From NCBI RefSeq assembly GCF_001482365.1, contig NZ_CP013254.1, forward strand, positions 2,356,001 through 2,420,000: a DNA stretch of 64,000 nt. Reading direction: 5' to 3'. A model generated the notes under the pieces. It was not told the origin of the DNA, ran no database searches, and was given only the letters and a program-made list of their open reading frames with translations. The DNA is from Kocuria flava. GTDB lineage: Bacteria; Actinomycetota; Actinomycetes; Actinomycetales; Micrococcaceae. The position numbers and the translations under genes were made by a program. Shown here piece by piece: positions 42,716-51,213 of this stretch (positions are counted from its first letter, which is position 1; each line of letters opens with the position of its first letter).

Positions 42716-43699
42716 TCAGCGGGTCGCCCAGGTGGCCCCGGTGGCCGGGGACCAGTGCAGGACGTGGCCGGAGGCGAAGCGCTGCTGGACCTCCGCGCCC
42801 ACCCGCACCTCGTCGGTGACGGGGTAGCCGTAGCCGTGCTCGCGCCCGGCGGCGATCCAGGCCTGGCCGATCGCCCCGTGGTTGGCCACCGCGTGCGAGC
42901 CCAGGCCGGGGGCCCAGTAGACGGTCGTGATGCGGCCCGCGAGCGCGAACTCCTGGTAGCACCCGCCGCCGGCCAGGCCGCAGCGCTCCGGGGTGATCGG
43001 CTCGCCCAGCGCGGTGCGCCCGCCGAGGCGGGCCCAGTGCTCGCCGATCGCCCCGCCCACGGCGTGCCCGCCGGAGGTCGGGGCCAGGGCGGCGGGGGCC
43101 GCCCCGACGCGGTCGGCGGCGTCGGCCGGGGCCCCGCCGCGGGCGTACTCGTAGAGGTTGACGGTGGCCAGCACCTGCCAGGGCTTGCCGGTGCTCTCGA
43201 GGCGGCCGTCGGCGTAGGTCAGCCCGATGCCGATGACCTGGTGGCGGGGGTCCTTGATGGCCTTGTCGTGGGCGGCGGAGGTGGTCCACCACGTCACGAG
43301 CGCGCGCACGTCGCGGTGGTGCTCGAGGGCGATGACCTCGTTGGCCTTCGTGTAGGGGCCGGTGCGCGGGTCGGTGAGGAAGGCCGTGCCGTGGGAGAAC
43401 TGCTCGGCGGCGACCTGGCGGTCGGACTCCTGCTGGACGATCCGCGACAGGGTCGCGGAGTAGCGCACCGGCGGGGCGCCGTGGGCGGCCCGGTACCGGT
43501 TGATCTCCTCGAGCATCACCTGCGCGTCGGCCTGGCGCTGGGCGGGGCCGACCTCGACGATGTCCCGGGCCGCGGCCCGGGCGGGCGGGGCGGCGGCGAG
43601 GGAGGCGGTCGCGAGGCCCGCGAGGCCGAGGCCGGTGGAGAGGGCAAGGGCCGTGAGCCGGCCGGGACGGCGCGCGGGAGCGCAGCGGTGCTTCGCCAT
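42716..43699 (-). CDS. Secreted CAP-domain (SCP/PR1-like) protein with two LGFP repeats
   Basis: 327 residues. Signal peptide to about residue 42 (ARA). The CAP domain has VMLEEINRYRAAHGAPPVRY, QFSHGTAFL (His), ANEVIALEH (Glu) and WWTTSAAHDKAIKDPRHQVIGIG, the usual His/Glu and His pattern. Two LGFP-type repeats (LGEP and YGYP cores, second halves with xxFxxGxVxxW) follow from about residue 215. The fourth LGFP protein in the window; CAP proteins have varied extracellular roles. ATG 43699. Confidence 0.85.
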   Translation of the reverse strand: MAKHRCAPARRPGRLTALALSTGLGLAGLATASLAAAPPARAAARDIVEVGPAQRQADAQVMLEEINRYRAAHGAPPVRYSATLSRIVQQESDRQVAAEQFSHGTAFLTDPRTGPYTKANEVIALEHHRDVRALVTWWTTSAAHDKAIKDPRHQVIGIGLTYADGRLESTGKPWQVLATVNLYEYARGGAPADAADRVGAAPAALAPTSGGHAVGGAIGEHWARLGGRTALGEPITPERCGLAGGGCYQEFALAGRITTVYWAPGLGSHAVANHGAIGQAWIAAGREHGYGYPVTDEVRVGAEVQQRFASGHVLHWSPATGATWATR

Positions 43700-44030
43700 G
43701 GGTGTTCTGCTTCCTGGTCTGTCGGCACGCGCGGACGGAGGGGGGGAACCGCGCGCCGGGGGGCTTGCGCCGGCCGGGTGGCCGGCGGGACAGAGGAGGG
43801 CCGGGGAAGGGGCCCGCTGGGCTGGGGAAGACGCCCTGGGTGCTGGTGCCATCAGATGCTGACACACATAGTTGCCGAATCGTGACATGACCAGGGCGGA
43901 CGCGTGTCGCGCCGGCGGGGCGATAGGCTGGCAGGGCCCGTCCGGGCCCGCACCGCCGCCTCCGTCCGGGCGCCCGCGCCCGCGCCGCACCGCAGCGCAC
44001 CGTCCGCCCACCCGCCCCAGGAAGGACCCC
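43700..44030. other. Divergent promoter region
   Basis: 331 bp between the CAP-domain gene and the M20 peptidase gene. An AT-rich patch at 43850-43890 (around GTTGCCGAAT) probably holds the CAP gene promoter, and TAGGCT at 43924-43929 the peptidase promoter. No coding sequence seen. Confidence 0.5.
43924..43929 (+). promoter_or_regulatory. -10 box for M20 peptidase gene
   Basis: TAGGCT about 100 bp before ATG 44031. Confidence 0.4.
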
Positions 44031-45353
44031 ATGACCGACCACCGCAGCGCCGCCGCCTCCACGCCCGAGGGCGAGACCGTGGAGATCTGCCGCAACCTCA
44101 TCCGGATCGACACCTCGAACTTCGGCAGCGGCGACGCCCGCGGGGAGCGCCGCGCCGCGGAGTACGTGGCCGGGCTGATCGAGGAGGTCGGGGTCCCCAC
44201 CACGCTGCTGGAGTCCGCCCCGGGCCGGGCCAACGTCTTCGCCCGGATCGAGGGCACCGACCCCTCGGCCGACGCGCTGCTCGTGCACGGGCACCTCGAC
44301 GTGGTCCCGGCCATCGCCGCGGACTGGTCGGTGGACCCCTTCGGCGGGGAGCTGCGGGACGGGATGATCTGGGGCCGCGGCGCCGTGGACATGAAGGACA
44401 TGGACGCGATGATGATCTCCGTGCTGCGCCACATGGTGCGCACCGGCCAGCGCCCCCGACGCGACATCGTCTTCGGCTTCTTCGCCGACGAGGAGGCCGG
44501 GATGGTCTACGGTTCCCACTGGATCGCCGAGCACCACCGGCACCTCTTCGACGGGGTCACCGACGCCATCAGCGAGGTCGGCGGGTACTCGGCGACCATC
44601 GGCGGGCAGCGGGCCTACCTGCTGCAGACCGCGGAGAAGGGCCTGATGTGGCTGCGGCTGCACGCCCGCGGCACCGCCGGGCACGGCTCCCAGCTCAACG
44701 ACGACAACCCCGTCACCCGCCTCTCCCGGGCGCTGGCCGACATCGGCTCCTACCGGTGGCCGATCGAGCTGACCAAGACCACCCGGGCGTTCCTCGACGG
44801 GGTCACCGAGCTCACCGGCGTGGAGTTCGACCCCCAGGACCCGCAGCGGCTGCTGCGCGAGCTCGGCTCGGTGGCCCGCTTCGTCGGGGCGACCCTGCAG
44901 ACCACCGCCAACCCGACGATGCTCGAGGCCGGGTACAAGGTCAACGTGGTCCCCGGCTCCGCAGAGGCCGGCCTCGACGTGCGCTACCTGCCCGAGCAGC
45001 GCGAGATCGTGCTGGCCAAGCTGCAGGAGCTCGCGGGGGAGGGCGTGGAGTTCTCCTTCGAGTCCGACGACATCGCCCTGGAGGTGCCCTTCTCCGGGAC
45101 GGTGGTCGACGCGATGGTCGACGCCCTGCACGCCGAGGACCCCGGGGCGGTCGTGCTGCCCTACATGCTCTCCGGCGGCACCGACAACAAGTCCCTGGAC
45201 CCGCTGGGGATCACCGGCTACGGGTTCGTCCCGCTGCGCCTGCCCGACGAGCTGGACTTCCCGGCCATGTTCCACGGGGTCGACGAGCGGGTGCCCACCG
45301 ACTCCCTCGAGTTCGGCTCCCGGGTCCTGCACCGGCTGCTCACCTCGTACTGA
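44031..45353 (+). CDS. M20-family metallopeptidase (ArgE/DapE/dipeptidase-like)
   Basis: 440 residues. LLVHGHLDVVPA (first metal His and catalytic Asp), WGRGAVDMKDMDAMM (bridging Asp), FFADEEAGMVYGSHW (catalytic and metal Glu), LDVRYLPEQ (metal Asp region) and the C-terminal MFHGVDERVPTDSLEFG (last His). Actinobacterial members of this branch are cytosolic dipeptidases or deacylases. ATG 44031 has AGGAAGG upstream. The acyl-CoA dehydrogenase gene follows 20 bp later and is probably cotranscribed. Confidence 0.88.
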   Translation: MTDHRSAAASTPEGETVEICRNLIRIDTSNFGSGDARGERRAAEYVAGLIEEVGVPTTLLESAPGRANVFARIEGTDPSADALLVHGHLDVVPAIAADWSVDPFGGELRDGMIWGRGAVDMKDMDAMMISVLRHMVRTGQRPRRDIVFGFFADEEAGMVYGSHWIAEHHRHLFDGVTDAISEVGGYSATIGGQRAYLLQTAEKGLMWLRLHARGTAGHGSQLNDDNPVTRLSRALADIGSYRWPIELTKTTRAFLDGVTELTGVEFDPQDPQRLLRELGSVARFVGATLQTTANPTMLEAGYKVNVVPGSAEAGLDVRYLPEQREIVLAKLQELAGEGVEFSFESDDIALEVPFSGTVVDAMVDALHAEDPGAVVLPYMLSGGTDNKSLDPLGITGYGFVPLRLPDELDFPAMFHGVDERVPTDSLEFGSRVLHRLLTSY

Positions 45354-45373
45354 CCACCCGACGGAGGAGACCC

Positions 45374-46552
45374 GTGCCCGACGACGACGCCCTGCTGCAC
45401 CGGCTGCTGCCCGAGCAGCTGCTCACCACGCTGCGCGGCCGGGCCGCCGGCTACGACCGCGAGAACCGCTTCTTCACCGAGGACCTGGCCGACCTCGTGG
45501 CCACCGGCTACCCGCTGCTGCTCGTCCCGCGCGAGCACGGCGGGGCCGGGGCCGATCTCCGGCAGGCCGTGGCCGCCCAGCGGCGTCTGGCCGCCGCCGC
45601 CCCGGCCACGGCCCTGGGGATCAACATGCACCACGTGGTCATGGGGATGGCCCGCACCCTGCACCAGCGCGGGGACCGGCGCGCCGAGCACCTGTTCGCC
45701 CAGGCCGCCGCCGGCGAGCTGTTCGCCTTCGGCATCTCCGAGGCCGGCAACGACGCGGTGCTCTTCGACGCCGCCACCGAGGCCGTCGCCGACGGGGACG
45801 GCTACCGGCTCAGCGGCACGAAGATCTTCACCTCCCTCTCCCCGGCCTGGACCCGGCTGCTCGTCCACGCCCGCGAGACCGCCGCCGAGCGCAACCCCCT
45901 GGTCTTCGGGGTGCTCGAGCGCGACGCGGAGGGCATCGAGGTCCGCCAGGACTGGGACACCCTGGGCATGCGCGCCTCCCAGTCGTGCACCACCGTGCTG
46001 GAGGGCGCCCCGCTGCGCCCCGAGCACGTGCTCACCCGCACCCCCGCGGCCCCCAACGCCGACCCCGTGGTGTGGGGGATCTTCGGGTGCTTCGAGCTGC
46101 TGCTGGCCGCCGTCTACACCGGTCTCGCCGACCGGGCGATCGAGGTCGCGGCCGGGATCGCCGCCACCCGGCGCTCGCGGGCGGCGCAGGCCCCGTACGC
46201 GCAGGACCCGGACATCCGGTGGCAGCTGGCCGAGGCGGTGATCGTGCGCGACGGGATCGAGCTGCAGCTGGACCGGCTCGCCGCCGACGTCGACGCCCTG
46301 GGCACCCCCGCCGAGCCACCGCACGGGGCGCGGTGGTTCCTGCTGTTCTCCGGGCTCAAGCACCGGGCGACCGAGGCGGCGCGCCGGGTCGTGGACCTGG
46401 CCGTGCGCTCCTCCGGGGGCGGGCAGTACTTCCGCGGCGCGGAGCTCGAGCGGCTCTACCGCGACGTGCTGGCCGGGATCTACCACCCCTCCGACAGCGA
46501 GTCGGTGCACGCGGCGACCGCGCGGGCCCTGCTGGGACCGGCCGCGGGCTGA
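45374..46552 (+). CDS. Acyl-CoA dehydrogenase family protein
   Basis: 392 residues from GTG 45374, preceded by CGGAGGAGA. N-terminal helical domain with VPREHGGAGADLRQAV. FAFGISEAGNDAVLFDAAT and YRLSGTKIFTSLSPAWTRL are FAD-binding segments, and WDTLGMRASQSCTTVLEGA is the usual beta-domain end. The C-terminal helices are shorter than in true fatty-acid enzymes, and the usual catalytic Glu region is not clear. It oxidises an acyl thioester or a related substrate; exact role unknown. Confidence 0.82.
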   Translation: MPDDDALLHRLLPEQLLTTLRGRAAGYDRENRFFTEDLADLVATGYPLLLVPREHGGAGADLRQAVAAQRRLAAAAPATALGINMHHVVMGMARTLHQRGDRRAEHLFAQAAAGELFAFGISEAGNDAVLFDAATEAVADGDGYRLSGTKIFTSLSPAWTRLLVHARETAAERNPLVFGVLERDAEGIEVRQDWDTLGMRASQSCTTVLEGAPLRPEHVLTRTPAAPNADPVVWGIFGCFELLLAAVYTGLADRAIEVAAGIAATRRSRAAQAPYAQDPDIRWQLAEAVIVRDGIELQLDRLAADVDALGTPAEPPHGARWFLLFSGLKHRATEAARRVVDLAVRSSGGGQYFRGAELERLYRDVLAGIYHPSDSESVHAATARALLGPAAG

Positions 46553-46567
46553 GCCCCGTCCGGGGCC

Positions 46568-46801
46568 TCAGGCCGTACGGCGCACCCGCATCACGCGCCG
46601 GCGCAGCCAGTACTTGCGGGCCCCGCCGTAGAGCTGCACCGAGCGGGTCAGCTCCCACTTGCCGTACTCGGCGTGCTCGCTCAGCCGGGCTCGGGCCTCG
46701 CCCACCCGCTCGTGCGGGGCGACGGTGAGCAGGAGGTACTCGTAGCGCTGGTCGGCGTCCGGGACCGGGGGCGCCTGCGCGGTGCGGACTTGTTCTCTCA
46801 T
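46568..46801 (-). CDS. DUF5703 family protein
   Basis: 77 residues. QRYEYLLLTVAPHERVGEAR and LSEHAEYGKWELTRSVQLYGG, then KYWLRRRVMRVRR, match from memory the short conserved actinobacterial DUF5703 family of unknown function. Its start lies only 40 bp from that of the divergent acidic protein gene. Confidence 0.78.
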   Translation of the reverse strand: MREQVRTAQAPPVPDADQRYEYLLLTVAPHERVGEARARLSEHAEYGKWELTRSVQLYGGARKYWLRRRVMRVRRTA

Positions 46802-46828
46802 CGGTCCCCATTCTGCACGGAATGGCGC

Positions 46829-46834
46829 TAACGT
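46829..46834 (+). promoter_or_regulatory. -10 box for leaderless acidic-protein gene
   Basis: TAACGT ends 7 nt before ATG 46842; no ribosome binding site, so the mRNA is probably leaderless. Confidence 0.5.
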
Positions 46835-46841
46835 CTACCTC

Positions 46842-47192
46842 ATGAGCAACGACCCTCGTGCCGCGCTGCAGACCCTCGTGAGTGCCTTCGAAGAACACCT
46901 CGCCGCCGCCGCCAACCGCCGCGGCGACGACGACCCGGCCGTGGACGGGGCCTACCTGGCCATCGCCGACGCCTTCGACGCCTACGAGGAGGCCCTCTAC
47001 GAGGCCTACGACGAGGTCACGCCCCTGACGGTCTTCGCCGAGGAGGAGGACGACGACCTCGACGACGAGGACGACGACGAGGACCCGGACGAGGAGCTGC
47101 TGGAGGACAACGAGATGCTCGACGACGACCTCGTCGACGAGGAGGACTACGAGGACCTCGGGGAGGACGGCGCCGCCCGCGCCCGCCGCTGA
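46842..47192 (+). CDS. Highly acidic small protein, unknown
   Basis: 116 residues. The N-terminal half is helical (LQTLVSAFEEHLAAAANRRG, GAYLAIADAFDAYEEALYEA); the second half is a run of Asp/Glu with a short basic end (ARARR). Related proteins in Arthrobacter-type genomes are often labelled primosomal protein, without support. It could be a nucleic-acid mimic or protein chaperone; that is speculation. Confidence 0.65.
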   Translation: MSNDPRAALQTLVSAFEEHLAAAANRRGDDDPAVDGAYLAIADAFDAYEEALYEAYDEVTPLTVFAEEEDDDLDDEDDDEDPDEELLEDNEMLDDDLVDEEDYEDLGEDGAARARR

Positions 47193-47274
47193 GGGCCCCC
47201 GCCTCCCGCCGGTCCCCGTCCCGGCCCCGCACCGGGGCGTGTCCGCGGGGCCCGGACGGCGGTGCCCGGTGCCG

Positions 47275-47280
47275 TAGGGT
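47275..47280 (+). promoter_or_regulatory. -10 box for leaderless uppP
   Basis: TAGGGT ends 6 nt before GTG 47287. Confidence 0.5.
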
Positions 47281-47286
47281 GGCCGG

Positions 47287-48117
47287 GTGAACTGGATCGA
47301 AAGCATCATCCTGGGCCTCGTGCAGGGCCTGACCGAGTTCCTCCCGGTCTCCTCCTCGGCGCACCTGCGCATCGTGGGGGAGTTCCTGCCCCACAGCGCC
47401 GACCCGGGCGCGGCCTTCACCGCGATCACCCAGCTGGGCACCGAAACCGCGGTGGTGATCTACTTCTGGCGCGACATCGTGCGGATCCTGCGGCAGTGGG
47501 GCCTGTCACTGGCCGGACGGGTGCCCCGCTCGGACCCCGACGCCCGGATGGGCTGGCTGATCATCCTGGGCTCGCTGCCCATCGGCGTGCTCGGGCTGCT
47601 GTTCGAGGACTGGATCGACACCGAGTTCCGGTCGCTGTGGATCACCGCCACGATGCTCGTGGTCTTCGGCGTGTTCCTGGCGGTGGCCGACCGCGTCGGG
47701 CGCCAGCACCGCCACCTCGACGACCTCACCGTCCGCCACGGCGTGCTCTACGGGCTGGCCCAGGCCCTCGCGCTGATCCCCGGGGTCTCCCGCTCGGGCG
47801 GGACGATCACCGCCGGGCTGCTGATGGGATACACCCGCGAGGCGGCCGCCCGCTACGCCTTCCTGCTGGCCATCCCGGCGGTCTTCGCCTCCGGGCTCTA
47901 CAAGTTGGCCACCACGGTCGGGGAACCGCAGGCGGGCCCCTACGGCACCGCCGAGACGCTGCTGGCCACCGGGGTGGCCTTCGCGGTCGCCTACGTGATC
48001 ATCGGCTGGTTCATGCACTACATCTCCAACCGCAGCTACACCCTGTTCGTGTGGTACCGCATCGCGGTGGGCCTGGTCCTGTTCGTGCTGCTGGGCCTGG
48101 GCCTGATCAGCGCCTGA
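47287..48117 (+). CDS. uppP: Undecaprenyl-diphosphatase UppP (BacA)
   Basis: 276 residues with about eight membrane segments. LGLVQGLTEFLPVSSSAHL holds the (E/Q)xxxE and PxSSSxH motif, and LALIPGVSRSGGTIT the second PGxSRSG motif. It dephosphorylates undecaprenyl pyrophosphate at the membrane to recycle the lipid carrier of peptidoglycan synthesis; overexpression confers bacitracin resistance in other bacteria. GTG 47287 is set by the TANNNT box 6 nt upstream. Confidence 0.95.
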   Translation: MNWIESIILGLVQGLTEFLPVSSSAHLRIVGEFLPHSADPGAAFTAITQLGTETAVVIYFWRDIVRILRQWGLSLAGRVPRSDPDARMGWLIILGSLPIGVLGLLFEDWIDTEFRSLWITATMLVVFGVFLAVADRVGRQHRHLDDLTVRHGVLYGLAQALALIPGVSRSGGTITAGLLMGYTREAAARYAFLLAIPAVFASGLYKLATTVGEPQAGPYGTAETLLATGVAFAVAYVIIGWFMHYISNRSYTLFVWYRIAVGLVLFVLLGLGLISA

Positions 48118-48146
48118 CCGGGGGACGAGGGCCGAGCGGTCTCCGG

Positions 48147-48152
48147 TAGGTT
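48147..48152 (+). promoter_or_regulatory. -10 box for mshC
   Basis: TAGGTT 51 bp before ATG 48204. Confidence 0.4.
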
Positions 48153-48203
48153 GGGGGAGGCCGTGCGCGGCCCCGTCCCCGAACCCCTTCCCACGAGGTG
48201 AGC

Positions 48204-49466
48204 ATGAGAGCCTGGTCCGCCCGTCCCGTCCCCGACCTGCCCGGCGAGGCACCCCTGCCGGTCGTGCAGGACACCCGGCTGCGGCGGGCCGTCGCGCTGC
48301 CGCGCCAGGAGCGGGCGAGCCTGTACGTGTGCGGGATCACCCCCTACGACGCCACGCACATGGGGCACGCGGCCACCTACGTGGCCTTCGACCTGCTGCA
48401 CCGGGCCTGGCTCGACGCCGGCACCCCGGTCGACTACGTCCAGAACGTCACCGACGTCGACGACCCCCTGCTCGAGCGCGCCGCCGCGACCGGGGTGGAC
48501 TGGCGGGAGCTGGCCGCCGAGCAGACGGAGCTGTTCCGCACGGACATGGCCGCCCTCAACGTCCTGCCGCCCCAGCACTACGTGGGGGCCACCGAGTCCG
48601 TGGCGTGGATCGTCCCGGCCGTCGAGCAGCTGCTCGAGCGCGGGACGGCCTACCGGGTCCCCGGCACCGGCGGGGAGCCCGACGGCGACGTCTACTTCGA
48701 CGTGGAGGCCGCCGGCGGGCAGGCGTGGACGCTGGGGGAGATCTCCGGGCTGGACGCCGATCAGATGCTGCCGCTGTTCGCCGAGCGCGGCGGGGACCCC
48801 GAGCGCCCGGGCAAGCGCCACCGGCTGGACCCGCTGCTGTGGCGGGCCGCCCGGGACGGGGAGCCCTCCTGGGACGGCGGCGGGCTCGGGCCGGGCCGGC
48901 CCGGCTGGCACATCGAGTGCTCCCTGATCGCCCTGCACCACCTGCCCGCCCCCTTCACCGTCCAGGGCGGGGGCTCCGACCTCGTCTTCCCCCACCACGA
49001 GATGGGCGCGGGGCACTGCTCGGCCCTGACCGGCCGGCCCATGGCCGAGCACTTCCTGCACACCGGCATGGTCGGGCTCGAGGGCGAGAAGATGTCGAAG
49101 TCGCGCGGGAACCTGGTGCTCGTCTCCCGGCTGCGCGCCGAGGGCGTGGAGCCGGCGGCGATCCGCACCGCGATCCTCGCCCACCGCTACCGGGAGGACT
49201 GGTCCTGGACCGCCCTGGGCCTGGCCACCGCCGTCGCCCGCCTCGACACCTGGCGCCGCGCCCTGGGCGTGGCCCCGGCCGGGTCCGCGGCCCCGCTGCT
49301 GGAGCGGGTGCGCGCCGCCCTGGCCGAGGACCTCGACGCCCCGGCGGCGCTGGCGGCCCTGGACGACTGGGCCGCGGCCGCTCTCACCGGCACCGCCGAG
49401 GCCTCGGCCGAGGACGCCGGGCTGGTGCGTGCGCTCGTGGAGGCCCGGCTGGGCCTCGTGCTCTGA
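48204..49466 (+). CDS. mshC: L-cysteine:1D-myo-inositol 2-amino-2-deoxy-alpha-D-glucopyranoside ligase
   Basis: 420 residues with the class I cysteinyl-tRNA synthetase fold. Zinc Cys in LYVCGITPYDATHMGHA, YVQNVTDVDDPLLERA, WHIECSLIALHHL, VFPHHEMGAGHCSAL and EGEKMSKSRGN (the KMSKS loop). MshC attaches cysteine to GlcN-Ins in mycothiol synthesis; the anticodon-binding domain of CysRS is missing, which separates the two. ATG 48204 (GAGGTG upstream) is preferred over GTG 48198. The location next to a PAC2 gene is the conserved actinobacterial arrangement. Confidence 0.93.
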   Translation: MRAWSARPVPDLPGEAPLPVVQDTRLRRAVALPRQERASLYVCGITPYDATHMGHAATYVAFDLLHRAWLDAGTPVDYVQNVTDVDDPLLERAAATGVDWRELAAEQTELFRTDMAALNVLPPQHYVGATESVAWIVPAVEQLLERGTAYRVPGTGGEPDGDVYFDVEAAGGQAWTLGEISGLDADQMLPLFAERGGDPERPGKRHRLDPLLWRAARDGEPSWDGGGLGPGRPGWHIECSLIALHHLPAPFTVQGGGSDLVFPHHEMGAGHCSALTGRPMAEHFLHTGMVGLEGEKMSKSRGNLVLVSRLRAEGVEPAAIRTAILAHRYREDWSWTALGLATAVARLDTWRRALGVAPAGSAAPLLERVRAALAEDLDAPAALAALDDWAAAALTGTAEASAEDAGLVRALVEARLGLVL

Positions 49467-49478
49467 CACCCGCGCCGG

Positions 49479-49503
49479 GCCCGGCGGGGGATCCCCGCCG
49501 GGC
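49479..49503. terminator. Bidirectional hairpin terminator
   Basis: GCCCGGCGGGG, loop GAT, CCCCGCCGGGC, between convergent mshC and the PAC2 gene. Confidence 0.6.
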
Positions 49504-50400
49504 TCAGCGCTCGTCGCGGCGGCGGCGCAGGTAGCGCTCGAACTCCCGGGCGATGGCGTCGCCGGTGGCCTCGGGCAGGTCCGTGGTGTCCTTGGCCTCC
49601 TCGAGCTGCTGGACGTAGGCGGCGATCTCCGGGTCGTCGGCGGCCAGCTCGTTGACCCCGCGCTCCCAGGCCTCGGCGTCCTCGGCGATCGTCTCCAGCG
49701 GAAGGGTCAGGCTCAGCAGCTCCTCGAGCTCGCGCAGCAGCGCCAGCTCCGCCTTGGGCGAGGGCGACTGCGCGACGTAGTGGGGCACCGCGGCCCACAG
49801 GCTCAGCGTGGGGAACCCGCCCAGGGAGGCCATGTGGGAGAGCACCCCCACGATCCCGGTCGGGCCCTCGTACGGGGAGGAGTCGATGTGCAGCTCCTCC
49901 TGCAGCTCCTCCGTGTCGGAGGTCTTCGAGACCGGGATCGGGCGGGTGTGCGGGACGTCGGCCAGCAGCGCCCCGACCATCACCACGAAGTCCACGTCCA
50001 ACAGCGTCGCCTGCTCCAGCAGCTCGGCGGTGAACGCCCGCCACCGGTAGGACGGCTCCCACCCGTGCAGCAGCACCAGGTCCAGGTTCGTGCCCGGCAC
50101 GCTGGCCGTGGACAGGCGGGTGGTGGGCCAGACGATCTTCACCTCGCCGGTGGCCGCCCGGCGCACGATCGGGCGGGAGAACTGGTAGTCGTAGTAGTCG
50201 TCGGAGGAGACCTCGAAGACGTCCCGGGCCCCGAGGTGCTCGGCGAGGAACTTCACCGCGTCGGTGGCCGCGTCCCCGGCGTCGTTCCAGCCCTCGAAGG
50301 CGGCGACCAGCACGGTCACGCGCTCCGGGTCCTCGCCCTCGCGGACGACGCCGAAAGGCCCGGCCTGCGGGGCGGGGGGCGTCTCGTCGAATTCGCTCAC
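49504..50400 (-). CDS. PAC2-family protein
   Basis: 298 residues. VTVLVAAFEGWNDAGDAATDA, FEVSSDDYYDYQFSRPIV and LVLLHGWEPSYRWRAF are characteristic of the PAC2 fold, related to proteasome assembly chaperone 2. In actinobacteria it sits beside mshC and the pupylation genes. The C-terminus is helical and acidic then basic (REFERYLRRRRDER). The molecular role is unproven; here no 20S proteasome genes are present. GTG 50400 has a TAGGGT box 6 nt upstream on its strand. Confidence 0.85.
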   Translation of the reverse strand: MSEFDETPPAPQAGPFGVVREGEDPERVTVLVAAFEGWNDAGDAATDAVKFLAEHLGARDVFEVSSDDYYDYQFSRPIVRRAATGEVKIVWPTTRLSTASVPGTNLDLVLLHGWEPSYRWRAFTAELLEQATLLDVDFVVMVGALLADVPHTRPIPVSKTSDTEELQEELHIDSSPYEGPTGIVGVLSHMASLGGFPTLSLWAAVPHYVAQSPSPKAELALLRELEELLSLTLPLETIAEDAEAWERGVNELAADDPEIAAYVQQLEEAKDTTDLPEATGDAIAREFERYLRRRRDER

Positions 50401-50406
50401 GCCCCC

Positions 50407-50412
50407 ACCCTA
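50407..50412 (-). promoter_or_regulatory. -10 box for leaderless PAC2 gene
   Basis: TAGGGT on the minus strand, ending 6 nt before GTG 50400. It faces away from the box at 50472-50477. Confidence 0.5.
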
Positions 50413-50471
50413 CGCTCAGCGCCCCCCGCGACAAGAGGCCCGGTCGGGGCCGGTGCCCGTGTTGCGAGAAC

Positions 50472-50477
50472 TACGAT
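50472..50477 (+). promoter_or_regulatory. -10 box for leaderless HAD gene
   Basis: TACGAT ends 7 nt before ATG 50485, which decides between this start and ATG 50476. Confidence 0.5.
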
Positions 50478-50484
50478 GGGCCCC

Positions 50485-51213
50485 ATGCCCCACCCCGCCG
50501 CACCACCCCTGACACCCCCCGGCACGCGCCCGTGCGCGCTGCCCTCGGCCGTGCTCTTCGACATGGACGGCACGCTCGTGGACACCGAGCCCTCCTGGTT
50601 CGCCGCCGAGGCCCAGCTCGTCGCCGACCACGGCGGGTCCTGGACCGAGACCGACTCCCTGCGCCTGGTCGGGTGGGGCCTGGAGGACGCCGCCGCCGAG
50701 CTGCGCCGGGCCGGGGTGCGGCTGGGGGTGCGCGCGATCGTCGACGAGCTGCTGACCCGCGTCGTGGCCGCCACCCGCGCCCGGACCGTCCACCGCGCCG
50801 GCGCCCGCGAGCTCGTCGAGGCCCTGCGCGCCCGGGGCGTGCCGCTGGCCCTGGTCACCAGCAGCGAGGCACCCCTGGCCGAGGTCGTCATCGCCTCCCT
50901 CGGCGGCCCCGGCGTCTTCGACGTCGTCGTCACCGGGGACCTCGGCCACCCCGCCAAACCCGCCCCCGACCCCTACCTGCGCGCCGCCGCCGCCCTGTCC
51001 CGCCACCCCGCCGGGCCCCCGGACCCGGCCCGCATGCTCGCCGTCGAGGACTCCCGCACCGGCATCCGCTCGGCCACCGCCGCCGGGCTGTGCACGCTCG
51101 CCGTCCCCCACCTCGTGCCCGTCGACGACGCCGGGGCCCACCACGTGCTGCCCACCCTCGCCGGGGTCGGCCCCGAGGACCTCGGCCGGCTCGTGGCCCG
51201 GGCCCGCCCGTGA
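50485..51213 (+). CDS. HAD-superfamily phosphatase (phosphoglycolate-phosphatase-like)
   Basis: 242 residues. Motif I VLFDMDGTLVDTEP (nucleophile Asp in DxDGT), motif II LALVTSSE, motif III Lys in GHPAKPAPDPY and motif IV AVEDSRTGIRSA. A four-helix cap follows motif I, placing it in subfamily IA (sugar phosphates, phosphoglycolate). The substrate is not assignable. Its stop overlaps the M50 protease start by 4 bp (GTGA). Confidence 0.88.
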   Translation: MPHPAAPPLTPPGTRPCALPSAVLFDMDGTLVDTEPSWFAAEAQLVADHGGSWTETDSLRLVGWGLEDAAAELRRAGVRLGVRAIVDELLTRVVAATRARTVHRAGARELVEALRARGVPLALVTSSEAPLAEVVIASLGGPGVFDVVVTGDLGHPAKPAPDPYLRAAAALSRHPAGPPDPARMLAVEDSRTGIRSATAAGLCTLAVPHLVPVDDAGAHHVLPTLAGVGPEDLGRLVARARP

